In this document: positions 31,920-40,027 of the stretch, one piece after another
How the letters are laid out: each line of letters starts with the position of its first letter
Position numbering within the stretch: the stretch's first letter is position 1
DNA from: Embleya scabrispora
GTDB taxonomy: Bacteria; Actinomycetota; Actinomycetes; Streptomycetales; Streptomycetaceae
Assembly: GCF_002024165.1 (NCBI RefSeq)
Contig: NZ_MWQN01000001.1
Location: 6,572,001-6,636,000, forward strand
Direction: 5' to 3'
Length of the DNA stretch: 64,000 nt
Notes under the pieces: generated by a model
The model's database searches: none
The model's input: only the letters and a program-made list of their open reading frames with translations
Told to the model about the DNA's origin: nothing
Translations under genes and position numbers: made by a program

Positions 31920-33272
31920 ATGACGTCCCCCGCCACGTCCCCCGCCACCCCCTGGGACCTGCCCGCCGGATTCTCCTGGGGCACCGCCACCGCTGCCTAC
32001 CAGATCGAGGGCGCGGTCGACGAGGACGGCCGCGGCCCCTCGGTCTGGGACACCTTCTGCGCCGAGCCCGGCCGGATCCGCGACGGCCACACCGGCGCGG
32101 TGGCGTGCGACCATTACCACCGCTGGGCCGAGGACGTCGACCTGATGGCCGGCCTGGGCGTGGACGCCTATCGCTTCTCCATCGCCTGGCCCCGCGTACA
32201 ACCCGACGGCCGGGGCCGGCCCAACCCGGCCGGCCTGGACTTCTACGACCGTCTCGTCGACGCGCTGATCGCCCGCGGCATCACCCCCACCCCCACGCTG
32301 TTCCACTGGGACCTGCCGCAGGCCCTGGAGGACGACGGCGGCTGGCTCGCCCGGGACACCGCCACCCGATTCGCCGACTACGCCGGACACGTGGCGGACC
32401 GCCTCGGCGACCGGGTGCGCACCTGGATCACCCTCAACGAGCCCTTCATCCACATGGCCTGGGGCTACGCGCTCGGCGTGCACGCACCCGGTCACGCGCT
32501 GCTCCTGGACGCGCTGCCGGCCGCGCATCACCAACTGCTCGGTCACGGACTGGCCGCACGGCTGCTGCGCGAGGCCGGCGCCGAGCGCATCCTGGTGTCC
32601 AACAACCTGACCCCGGTGACCGCCGCGAGCGAGAGCGAGGCCGATCGCGCCGCCGCGGCCGCCTACGACACCCTGCACAACCGGCTGTTCACCGATCCGC
32701 TGCTGCTCGGCCGCTACCCGGACCTGGCCGCCTACGGCCACGACCGCGACGCGCTGCCGTTCGTCGAACCCGGCGACCTCGACCTGATCGGCGGCTCGCT
32801 CACCGGCCTGGGCGTCAACTACTACAACCCGACGGTGATCGCCGCGGCCGAGCCGGACGCGGCGCTGCCGTTCACCACGGTGGAGATCACCGGTGTGCCG
32901 CGCACCGCGTTCGACTGGCCGGTGGTGCCGGAGGGGCTGACCACCCTGCTGACCGGACTCGGGGCGCGCTACGGCGACGCGCTGCCGCCGATCTGGATCA
33001 CCGAGAACGGTTGCTCGACCGCCGAGGGCCGGGACGATCCGGAACGCATCGCGTTCCTCGACGGCCATATCGCCGCGGTGGCGGCGGCGGGCAAAGCGGG
33101 AATCGACGTGCGCGGCTATTACGTGTGGTCCCTGCTCGACAACTTCGAATGGGCCGAGGGCTATTCCCAGCGCTTCGGCCTGATCCATGTCGACTTCGCG
33201 ACCGGGACCCGCACGCCGAGGGCGTCGTATCACTGGCTGCGCGAGCGCATCGGCGCCGGGCGGCCCGGATAA
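31920..33272 (+). CDS. Glycoside hydrolase family 1 beta-glucosidase
   Basis: 450-residue cytosolic (alpha/beta)8 glycosidase that hydrolyses beta-glucosides such as cellobiose with retention. The family opening FSWGTATAAYQIEGA is near residues 19-33, the acid/base Glu is E174 in TLNEP, and the nucleophile is E362 in ITENG. The aglycone loop WSLLDNFEWAEGYSQRFGL near 404-422 is canonical. No signal peptide. ATG 31920 has GGAG six bases upstream; ATG 31860 would add a non-family leader. It is divergent from the ABC exporter, not next to a sugar importer. Confidence 0.95.
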   Translation: MTSPATSPATPWDLPAGFSWGTATAAYQIEGAVDEDGRGPSVWDTFCAEPGRIRDGHTGAVACDHYHRWAEDVDLMAGLGVDAYRFSIAWPRVQPDGRGRPNPAGLDFYDRLVDALIARGITPTPTLFHWDLPQALEDDGGWLARDTATRFADYAGHVADRLGDRVRTWITLNEPFIHMAWGYALGVHAPGHALLLDALPAAHHQLLGHGLAARLLREAGAERILVSNNLTPVTAASESEADRAAAAAYDTLHNRLFTDPLLLGRYPDLAAYGHDRDALPFVEPGDLDLIGGSLTGLGVNYYNPTVIAAAEPDAALPFTTVEITGVPRTAFDWPVVPEGLTTLLTGLGARYGDALPPIWITENGCSTAEGRDDPERIAFLDGHIAAVAAAGKAGIDVRGYYVWSLLDNFEWAEGYSQRFGLIHVDFATGTRTPRASYHWLRERIGAGRPG

Positions 33273-33538
33273 CGCCCGGCACGGGACATGGACACGTGTG
33301 GGAGCGCGCAGGCGCACAATCCTCACCCTTCCGAGTGAAATTGCGTGTCCTGGGCCCTGGGCCAACCGATGACGTCACCCGGGAGGGCGAACGGCGTCTT
33401 TTTCTTCGCCGACAAAACCCTAGAGTTGCCGCGCCGCCATGAAATCCCCGGGCGGCGCGGCGGAGCCGTGCCCGGAATTCCCCGGTGCGGCGGGACGCCG
33501 ATTCGATAACCCCGACGTCCCCGGTGAAGGGCAATTCC

Positions 33539-33742
33539 ATGGTCAAGCACGGATTTCGCAAGGCGGCAGTGATCGCGACCGCGGTCATCTTCGGCTCGAT
33601 GGCCTCGCTCTACATTCCGGCGGCACGCGCCGCGCAGACGCCCCGAGAGCCGCTGACGCCGGACAGCTTCCTGCCCGCGCAACTGCTGTTGCCCTTCCAG
33701 AGCGCGGTCTTCAACACCCAGGGGGCGGTGCGCTTCGGCTGA
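33539..33742 (+). CDS. Small secreted peptide, 67 residues
   Basis: A basic start (MVKHGFRKAA) leads into a hydrophobic core and an AxA-type cleavage site near residue 31 (PAARA-AQ). This leaves a mature peptide of about 36 residues with no cysteines (TPREPLTP, QLLLPFQSAVFNTQG). GAAGGG precedes ATG 33539 by seven bases. Family unknown. It lies between the GH1 gene and a minisatellite, with HbpS, another exported protein, beyond the repeats. Confidence 0.6.
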   Translation: MVKHGFRKAAVIATAVIFGSMASLYIPAARAAQTPREPLTPDSFLPAQLLLPFQSAVFNTQGAVRFG

Positions 33743-34490
33743 CCGCCCCGGGTGGCGGGGGGCCACGATCCGGTGTACGGGCGGGGGCCGACGGCGCGCG
33801 GGCCGGCGTGGGCGGTGCGCGGATCGGCGTGCGCGGACCGGGGGCGGCGTGCGAGCCGCCGCGGGCGGTGCGGGGCCGCCGCCGTCGGTGCGGGGCCGCC
33901 ACCGGCGGTGCGCAGGCCGACCCGGGTGGTGCGCGGGCCGGTGTGGGCGGTACGGGCCGGTGTGGGCGTCGTGCGGGCCGGTATGGCGGTGTGCGGGCCG
34001 GCGTTGGCCGTGTGCGGGCCGACGCGGGCGGTGCGCGGACCGTGGTCGGTGTTCGGGCCGATGCGGGCGGTGCGCAGACCGGTGTGGGCGGTGCGCGAGC
34101 CGACGTGGGCGGTGTGCGGGCCGGTGGGCGGTGCGCTGGCGGGTGTGGGTCGGTGTTCGGGCCGACCCGGGCGGTGTTCGGGCCGGTGTGGGCGGTTCAG
34201 GCCGGTGTGGGCGGTGCGCGAGCTGACGTGGGCGGTGTGCGGGCCGGTGGTCGGTGTTCGGGCCGGCCCCGGCGGTGCGCGGGCCGTGTGCGGGCCGGTG
34301 GGCGGTGCGCCGGCGGGTGTGGGTCGGTGTTCGGGCCGACGCGGGCGGGGCGCCGACCGGTCTGGTTGGTGTTCGGGCCGACCCGGGCGGTGCTCCGGCC
34401 GACCCGGGCGGTGTGCGGGCCGGTGTGGGCGGTTCAGGCCGGTGTGGGTGTTGGGCGGACCCACGCCGGTCGGGCCGGTTGCGCCAGGCG
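33743..34490. repeat. 21-bp minisatellite array
   Basis: About 700 bp of tandem units of the form RYGYGGGCGGTGYKCGGGCCG, mostly 21 bp with 18-23-bp variants, giving 30 or more copies. Higher-order copies exist: about 100 bp around 34075-34165 recurs around 34205-34340. All frames stay open for long stretches because the unit is a multiple of three, but no start with a ribosome site is present. The 33743-33860 start is more degenerate. Confidence 0.8.
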
Positions 34491-34558
34491 GGCGATCCCG
34501 GTGTCGGGGAAGTCGCGGCGGTGCGGGCCGCGACCTCCCCCACCACCCCGGGATCGCC
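34491..34558 (-). terminator. Large stem-loop terminator downstream of hbpS
   Basis: GGCGATCCCGG (34491-34501) pairs with CCGGGATCGCC (34548-34558), and an inner stem TCGCGGC/GCCGCGA plus GGGG/CCCC extends it. It starts 14 bp after the HbpS stop and separates the gene from the minisatellite. Confidence 0.65.
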
Positions 34559-34571
34559 CCGCGCCGGTCGG

Positions 34572-35129
34572 CTACTTCAGCTGACCGGCGATCGCGGCCA
34601 GGCCCTCGGCGGCGTACTTCTCGTCCAGGTCGCCGGCGGGGGCACCGGCCACCCCGATGCCCACGATCGGGGCGCCGTCCACCGCCACCGGTACCGCGCC
34701 GGCCAGGAACAGCGTGCCGGGGATGTCCCGGAGCGAGGCGCCCGGCGCGGTCACCCGCTGGGCCAGCGCCGAGGTCGGCGCGTTCCACGACACGGCGGTG
34801 TACGCCTTGCGCCGGGCCGACTCCTCCGACTGCGGGCCCGCGCCGTCGCCCTTGAGCACCACGCGCGTCGAGCCGTCGCGGGCCACCACGACCACGGTGA
34901 CCTTCTGGCCGTCCTTCTCGGCGGCGTCGAGCGCGGCCTGCGCGGCCTTGCTCGCGGCGTCCACGCCCAGCGTCTTGACCTGCACCACGGCCGGCGCCGG
35001 CCGCGCGTCGTGCCGGGCCTCGGTCGCGCTCGGCACCTGGGCCGCCGCGACGCCGGCGGTGACCGCGCCGACCGCCGCCAGCGAGAAGACCCCGGTCAGT
35101 ACCCGACCACGCGTGGAAAAGTTGCTCAT
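34572..35129 (-). CDS. hbpS: Secreted haem-binding protein HbpS (GlcG/HbpS family)
   Basis: 185-residue exported protein. In streptomycetes HbpS binds haem and iron outside the cell and controls the kinase SenS according to redox state. The Sec signal peptide is residues 1-30 (MSNFSTRGRVLTGVFSLAAV, then AGVAAA-Q). The mature GlcG/HbpS fold shows AASKAAQAALDAAEKDGQKVTVVVVARDGSTRVVLKGDGAG and the C-terminal GTLFLAGAVPVAVDGAPIVGIGVAGAPAGDLDEKYAAEGL. ATG 35129 is preceded by GAGGTAGG. It is divergent from senS/senR, which supports the assignment. Confidence 0.88.
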   Translation of the reverse strand: MSNFSTRGRVLTGVFSLAAVGAVTAGVAAAQVPSATEARHDARPAPAVVQVKTLGVDAASKAAQAALDAAEKDGQKVTVVVVARDGSTRVVLKGDGAGPQSEESARRKAYTAVSWNAPTSALAQRVTAPGASLRDIPGTLFLAGAVPVAVDGAPIVGIGVAGAPAGDLDEKYAAEGLAAIAGQLK

Positions 35130-35396
35130 CGTCCTACCTCTTTCGCATCTCCCGCGACAGTCCCGCGCCGTTCCCGAGCGGTCGTCGTCGGGTTGTTGTC
35201 CCGATGCCTCCACCCTCCCGGCCGCGCGCCCGCCCGCCATCGGCAAAGCCGCCGGTCCCGGCACGCCGGTCGGGGGGTGCGAAGATCAACCGATCGGCCG
35301 ATCCGCGCCCGGGCGAGCCGGCCCACGGTGGAGACGACCGTCGGTCCGCGCGCGTCGCGCGTGATCGAGCCGACCGGGACAGGGAACAGGTACGTC

Positions 35397-36608
35397 GTGC
35401 CCCGACAGCGAACACAACCGTGGCCGGTCCGGCACGCCGGACTGGTGATCCACGCGGGATTCCTGCTGCTGCTCACCGCGTCGCTGGGCCGCTACACGGT
35501 CCGGCACGGCACCGACGGCCGGGCCCCGTGGGTGTTCGCGCTGGCCGCACTGCTCGCCGCGCTCTACCTGGCCGGCCTGGCGCTGCCGCCGGAGCGTTCG
35601 CCCGCCCGGCTGGCCTGGCTGGCCGCGGTGCTCGCCGCGTGGCTGGCGCTGGTCACCGCCGCGCCCAGCTTCGCGTGGTGCGCGGTGCCGCTGCTGTACA
35701 CCGGTCTGCGGGTGCTGCCGACCCGCGCGGCGATCGGCACGGTCGTCCTGCTGACGACGGCCGTGGTGATCGCCCAGTATCGGCTCGCCGACACGATCGA
35801 CCCCAGCCTGTTCCTCGGCCCGCCCGCGGTCGCCGCGATCGCCACCGCCGTGTTCACCCGCATGCGCAGCGACCAGGAACGGCTGCGCGCCACGGCCGCG
35901 GAACTCGCGGTCAGCGAGCGCCGGGCGGGCACGCTGGCCGAACGCGAGCGGTTGTCCCGGGAGATCCACGACACCATCGCCCAGGGCACCTCCAGCCTGC
36001 GCATGTTGCTCCAGGCCGCCGACCGCGCCTGGGACACCGACCCGGCGGCGGCCCGCGCGCACGTACGCCGGGCCGAGCGGGTGGCGGCGCTCGGCGTGGA
36101 GGAGACCCGCCGCTTCGTCCGGGACCTGGCGCCCGTCGAACTGGCCGACGCACCCGGCCTCGCGGGCGGCCTGGCCCGGGTCGTCGACCGCTTCCGGGCC
36201 GACGACGGGCCCGACGTCACGCTCGCCGTGGACGGACGACCCCGCCCGCTGCCCGCGCCGGTCGAGGCCGCGCTCACCCGGACCGCCCAGGGCGCGCTGG
36301 CCAACGTGCGCGAGCACGCCGGGGCCCGGTCGGTGCACGTGACCCTCACGTACCTGCCGGACCGGGTCGCCCTGGACATCCGCGACGACGGCGACGGCTT
36401 CGACCCGACCCTGCCCCGCGGCGGCGACCTGCGCGGCTACGGCCTGCCCTCGCTGCGCCGCCGCCTGGCCGAGGTCGGCGGCGAACTCACCGTCGAAAGC
36501 GCCCCCGGCGAGGGCACCGCCCTGGCCGCCACCGTCCCGGACGCCGCGGCCCCCACGACCCGCACCTCGCCCCCGCTCGCCGACCCCGACCCCGGAGCCG
36601 CCCCGTGA
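35397..36608 (+). CDS. senS: Sensor histidine kinase SenS (HbpS partner)
   Basis: 403-residue membrane kinase. About five TM helices lie in residues 14-155 (LVIHAGFLLLLTASLG; APWVFALAALLAALYLAGLAL; AWLAAVLAAWLALVTAA; IGTVVLLTTAVVIAQY; PAVAAIATAVF). A HisKA_3 domain has H191 in SREIHDTIAQGTSSLRMLL. The HATPase domain has ALANVREHAGARSVHV, DDGDGFDP and GYGLPSLRRRLAEVGG. Short extracytoplasmic loops fit sensing through the secreted HbpS. GTG 35397 is chosen by position, with AGG six bases upstream; GTG 35361 is possible. The identification as SenS rests mainly on the adjacent hbpS. Confidence 0.85.
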   Translation: MPRQRTQPWPVRHAGLVIHAGFLLLLTASLGRYTVRHGTDGRAPWVFALAALLAALYLAGLALPPERSPARLAWLAAVLAAWLALVTAAPSFAWCAVPLLYTGLRVLPTRAAIGTVVLLTTAVVIAQYRLADTIDPSLFLGPPAVAAIATAVFTRMRSDQERLRATAAELAVSERRAGTLAERERLSREIHDTIAQGTSSLRMLLQAADRAWDTDPAAARAHVRRAERVAALGVEETRRFVRDLAPVELADAPGLAGGLARVVDRFRADDGPDVTLAVDGRPRPLPAPVEAALTRTAQGALANVREHAGARSVHVTLTYLPDRVALDIRDDGDGFDPTLPRGGDLRGYGLPSLRRRLAEVGGELTVESAPGEGTALAATVPDAAAPTTRTSPPLADPDPGAAP

Positions 36609-37237
36609 CGCCGATCCGTCTCGTCGTCTGTGACGACCACGCCGTGGTGCGGGCCGGGCTGCTCGCCCTGTTCGCCGGTGAGGACGGGATCGAGGTGATC
36701 GGGGAGGCGGCCGGCGGCGAGGAGGCGGTCCGGCTCGCCGCCGCGCTGCGCCCCGACGTGGTGCTGATGGACCTGCAACTGGTCGGCGGGATCGACGGCG
36801 TGGAGGCCACCGGGCGACTGCTTGCGCTGCCCGAGCCGCCACACGTTCTGGTGTTGACCATGTACGACACCGACGCGGACGTCTCGCGCGCGATCGAGGC
36901 GGGCGCGGCCGGCTACCTGCTCAAGGCGGGCAGCCCCGAGGACCTGTTCCGGGCCGTGCGCGACGCCGCCGCGGGCCGCACCGTACTGGCCCCGGAGGTG
37001 GCCGCCCGCCTGTTCAGCCGGATGCGCAGGCCGGACGGCGCGCTCACCGTCCGCGAGGTGGAGATCCTGCAACTGCTCGCGCGCGGCGTGGGCAACGCGG
37101 AGATCGCCCGCCGATTGTTCATCTCCCAGGCCACGGTGAAGACCCACCTGGGCCACATCTACGCGAAGCTCGGCGTGGACACCCGTACCGCCGCGGTCAG
37201 CGTCGCCACCGAGCGGCGCCTGATCCGGCTCACCTGA
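36605..37237 (+). CDS. senR: Response regulator SenR (NarL/FixJ type)
   Basis: 210-residue regulator. The receiver has DD at 10-11, the phospho-acceptor Asp 56 (VVLMDLQLVGGID) and Lys 107. The LuxR helix-turn-helix lies at about 145-205 (LTVREVEILQLLARGVGNAEIARRLFISQATVKTHLGHIYAKLGV). GTG 36605 overlaps the kinase stop by four bases. In the HbpS/SenS system the regulator acts on oxidative-stress genes; here no catalase-peroxidase or furS gene is adjacent, so the targets lie elsewhere or have changed. Confidence 0.87.
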   Translation: MTPIRLVVCDDHAVVRAGLLALFAGEDGIEVIGEAAGGEEAVRLAAALRPDVVLMDLQLVGGIDGVEATGRLLALPEPPHVLVLTMYDTDADVSRAIEAGAAGYLLKAGSPEDLFRAVRDAAAGRTVLAPEVAARLFSRMRRPDGALTVREVEILQLLARGVGNAEIARRLFISQATVKTHLGHIYAKLGVDTRTAAVSVATERRLIRLT

Positions 37238-37330
37238 CGACCCGTCACCCGCGGCCCCGACGGCCTTGCCAAGGCAACTTCCACACTCCATAGTGCTAAA
37301 CACAGTCAAGCATCCAGTGTGCGGAGTGTG
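37234..37330 (+). promoter_or_regulatory. Inverted-repeat-rich control region of the SDR/LLM operon
   Basis: It contains CTGAC-GACCC-GTCAC (37234-37248, overlapping the senR stop), TTGCCAAGGCAA (37266-37277), CACT-CCAT-AGTG (37284-37295), and a wider pair CACACTCC (37282-37289) / GGAGTGTG (37323-37330). The latter two flank the AT-rich stretch CATAGTGCTAAAC, the most promoter-like sequence before the ATG at 37333. TetR-type control is likely. Confidence 0.45.
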
Positions 37331-37332
37331 CC

Positions 37333-38238
37333 ATGCCTTTCGGACCCGACACCACCACCGACGAGGTCCTGGCCGGCCTCGACCCGAGCGGTCGCACCGT
37401 GCTGATCACCGGCGGCACCTCCGGCCTGGGCCGGGAGAGCGCGCGGGTGCTCGCGGCGGCCGGGGCGCGCGTGGTGGTGACCGCGCGCGACGCGGACAAG
37501 GGCCGGGCGGCGCTCGCCCAACTGCCCGACGGCGTCGAGTACGCCGTGCTCGACCTGACCTCGCTCGCCTCGATCCGCGCGGGCGCCGCGCAGGTGCGCG
37601 AGCGCTTTCCCCGGGTGGACGTGCTGATCAACAACGCGGGCGTGATGGCCACCCCGTTCGAGCGCACCGTCGACGGCTTCGAGCTCCAGTTCGGCACCAA
37701 TCACCTGGGCCACTTCCTGTGGACCAACCTGCTCGTGTCGACCCTGGGCGCGGGCGCGCGCGTGGTCAACCTCAGCTCCGCCGGACACGTCGCCTCGGAC
37801 GTGCGCTGGGCCGACCCGAACTACGAGAGCGCGCCGGAGGAGTACCACCCCTGGACGGCGTACGGCGCGTCCAAGACGGCGAACATCCTGTTCACCGTCG
37901 AACTGGACCGCCGGCTGCGCGAGCGCGGCGTGCGCTGCTACGCGGTGCACCCGGGCATGGTCGCGACCAACCTCGGCCGATACCTGACCCCCGCCGCCGG
38001 GCGGGAGTTGCACAAGAAGGTCACCGCCGCGAAGATGCCGCCGCTCAAGCGGGTGGAGAGCGGCGCCGCGACCCAGGTATGGGCGGCGACCGCGCCCGAA
38101 CTCGCGGACGTCGGCGGGGTGTACCTCGCCGACTGCGCGATCAGCGCCGAGCACGCGCCGTGGGCGCTCGACGTCGCCGCGGCGGCGCGGTTGTGGACGC
38201 TCTCCGAGGCGCTGGTCGGCCAGGACTTCCCCGGGTGA
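37333..38238 (+). CDS. Short-chain dehydrogenase/reductase (retinol dehydrogenase-like)
   Basis: 301-residue NAD(P)-dependent oxidoreductase. TGGTSGLG lies near residues 26-33, an Arg after strand 2 (VVVTARD) indicates NADP preference, and NNAGVMA lies near 97-103. The catalytic Ser is in VVNLSSAGH and YxxxK in AYGASKTAN (about 176-184). The overall pattern, with an SDR C-terminal helix after LGRYLTP, is that of the RDH/WWOX-like SDRs. It is translationally coupled (GTGA overlap) to an F420-type LLM enzyme, so both may act on one substrate. Confidence 0.9.
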   Translation: MPFGPDTTTDEVLAGLDPSGRTVLITGGTSGLGRESARVLAAAGARVVVTARDADKGRAALAQLPDGVEYAVLDLTSLASIRAGAAQVRERFPRVDVLINNAGVMATPFERTVDGFELQFGTNHLGHFLWTNLLVSTLGAGARVVNLSSAGHVASDVRWADPNYESAPEEYHPWTAYGASKTANILFTVELDRRLRERGVRCYAVHPGMVATNLGRYLTPAAGRELHKKVTAAKMPPLKRVESGAATQVWAATAPELADVGGVYLADCAISAEHAPWALDVAAAARLWTLSEALVGQDFPG

Positions 38239-39257
38239 GGGTCTACACCGGGATGGACCCCCGGCTGCCGCTGCGCGAGGTGCCGGCCCACGCGCGGCGC
38301 GTCGAGGCGGCCGGGTTCGACGGACTGGGCGTGGCCGAGACCGTGCACGACGCGTTCGCCGCGGCGCTGCTCGCGCTGGAGCACACCGAGCGGATCGTGG
38401 TGCGCACCTCGGTGGCCCTGGCGTTCGTGCGCTCGCCACTGCTGAGCGCGTACGGCGCGTGGGACCTGGCCCGGTTCTCCGGCGGACGGTTCGAACTCGG
38501 CCTGGGCAGCCAGGTCCGGCAGAACATCGAGGACCGGTACGGGATGCCGTGGTCGGCGCCGGTGGCGCGGATGCGGGACTACCTGGGCGCGGTCCGGGCC
38601 GCGTTCGAGGCGTTTCGCACCGGCGAGCCGCCCGCCCACCACGGCCCGCACCACCGACTCACCCGGATGCAGCCCTACTTCAACCCCGGCCCGGACCGGG
38701 AGACCGCGCCGCCGAGGATCCTGCTCGGCGGGGTCGGCCGGGGGATGTGCGCGCTCGCGGGCGAACTCGCCGACGGGCTGGTCACCCACCCCACCAACTC
38801 GAACCCGCGCTACCTGCGGACGCTCGCCCGCCCGGCCGTGGCCGAGGGACGCGCCCGCGCGTCGGCCCCGCGCCGGTTCGAACTCGTCGCGGGCACGCAG
38901 GTGATCGCCGGTCCGGACCGGGCCGCGCTCGACGCGGAACGCGAGCGGCAGCGGCGGCTGTTCGCGTTCCTGTACTCCACGCCCGCCTATCGCGGCACGC
39001 TCGAGCTGTACGGCTGGGGCGAACTCCAGGACCGGCTGGGGGAGATGATCCGCCGCGACGCGTGGGCGGAGTCGGGTCGGCTGGTCACCGACGAGGTGCT
39101 GGACACGCTCGTCCCGATGGCCACCTACGAGGAGTTGCCCGACCTGATCACCGCGCGCTGGGCCGGTCTGGCGGACGCGGTCACCGTGCCGCTGCCGGGT
39201 GATCCGGCGCACGACGGGCGGATCCGGGACGTGGTGCTCGCGCTGCGCCGGGCGTGA
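38235..39257 (+). CDS. LLM class F420-dependent oxidoreductase (TIGR03617-like)
   Basis: 340-residue TIM-barrel F420 enzyme. Family signs are FDGLGVAETVHDAFAAALLALEHTERIVVRTSVALAFVRSP, then GGRFELGLGSQVRQNIEDRYGMPWSAPVARMRDYLGAVRA (about 87-126) and PRILLGGVGRGMCALAGELADGLVTHPTNSNPRYL. GTG 38235 overlaps the SDR stop by four bases, giving the N-terminus VRVYTGMD. Substrate unknown. The pairing with an SDR recurs in actinobacterial degradation of hydrophobic compounds. Confidence 0.88.
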   Translation: MRVYTGMDPRLPLREVPAHARRVEAAGFDGLGVAETVHDAFAAALLALEHTERIVVRTSVALAFVRSPLLSAYGAWDLARFSGGRFELGLGSQVRQNIEDRYGMPWSAPVARMRDYLGAVRAAFEAFRTGEPPAHHGPHHRLTRMQPYFNPGPDRETAPPRILLGGVGRGMCALAGELADGLVTHPTNSNPRYLRTLARPAVAEGRARASAPRRFELVAGTQVIAGPDRAALDAERERQRRLFAFLYSTPAYRGTLELYGWGELQDRLGEMIRRDAWAESGRLVTDEVLDTLVPMATYEELPDLITARWAGLADAVTVPLPGDPAHDGRIRDVVLALRRA

Positions 39258-39611
39258 AAGGGCGGCCCCGGCGCGGCGGTTCGCCGTTTTGCCCAGGGGG
39301 TGGAACGGGGGCGACGGACCCGCGAGCGGGGGGAATGCCCGCGGGCCCGTCTTCCTCGGCGGCGCACTGGGGGGAGGTGCACGCCGCCGGCCACCCCGCC
39401 GGTACCGTCCCGGGCCCGGCGGGAGCTTGAGGCCACGATGCCCGGTCGACGGCCCTCCGCGCCGGAGGATCGCCGATTCCGGTCCGCAGCAATCCACAAA
39501 CACAGTCCACCTGACGAGGATTGGACCTTTCAGGGCGGTCCGATCATGCACAGAATGGGAAGTGGCTCGTCGTTTTGCGAGCCGATTCCTTGGTGTCGTC
39601 CGGAGGATTTC
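39258..39611. terminator. Intergenic region with two terminator-like hairpins
   Basis: 354 bp after the LLM gene. CGGCG-GTT-CGCCG followed by TTTT (39274-39290) is a compact intrinsic signal. GACGGACCCGCG (39313-39324) pairs with CGCGGGCCCGTC (39340-39351) with one G-U and is followed by TTCC. No gene is evident between 39352 and 39611. Confidence 0.55.
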
Positions 39612-39740
39612 GTGAACGCGTCCGTCGCCTGGTTCCTCTTCCTGTTCTCGGCGGCCATCGTCCTGCTCGGGCCCCGATACGGCGCCGACTCGCGCGACGG
39701 CGCCGACCGGTCCGCGCTCGGGAGGCGCCGCCGACCGTGA
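39612..39740 (+). CDS. 42-residue single-pass membrane peptide
   Basis: GTG 39612 has a clear CGGAGGA five to ten bases upstream. The product has one hydrophobic helix (about 4-21, SVAWFLFLFSAAIVLLGP) and a charged tail with RDGADRS and RRRRP. No family was recognised, but the good ribosome site and the compact membrane design make it a credible small protein rather than noise. Confidence 0.55.
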   Translation: MNASVAWFLFLFSAAIVLLGPRYGADSRDGADRSALGRRRRP

Positions 39741-40027
39741 GTGCTGCCGCCCGAGAGTGGGCAGTGCTTCGCGGGCGAGATATCTGACGGATGGTCAGAA
39801 TTGCCGGGTCGCACCCGTACAGGCGGTCTACGGCGGCGAATTCCATCGAGTGATCTTCCGGCGGGGGGCACTCCCGGTCCTTCGCGACGACCGCTAGCAT
39901 CCGCGCTGAGGAGCTGCCGGAAAGCCGAGCGCGCGGAATCCGCCGAACCCGGGAAAGCGGGGGTCGGGGTGGGCCGTCCGGTGCCGTCCGGTATCGAGAG
40001 CCGCAGCCCACCCGGGGGTCCATCTCC
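39741..40027 (+). promoter_or_regulatory. Intergenic region with TCTGAC-GGATG-GTCAGA palindrome
   Basis: 287 bp before the surface-protein gene. The perfect 6-bp-arm palindrome at 39783-39799 matches the CTGAC-N5-GTCAG sites at 7575-7613 and 62008. GCTAGCAT near 39892 contains -10-like TAGCAT. The remainder is featureless. Confidence 0.5.

Noticed and set aside
33300-33538. A c-di-AMP (ydaO) type riboswitch before the secreted peptide gene
   Set aside because: Such switches often precede small exported proteins in streptomycetes, but I could not find the conserved core words here.
17822-34490. CRISPR array in any of the repeat regions
   Set aside because: Units are either contiguous without unique spacers or 210 bp long with variation throughout; there are no cas genes.
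33439-34788. Frames of 380-400 codons across the 21-bp minisatellite
   Set aside because: The repeat length is a multiple of three, so open frames are expected by chance; none has a ribosome site, and some run antisense into hbpS.
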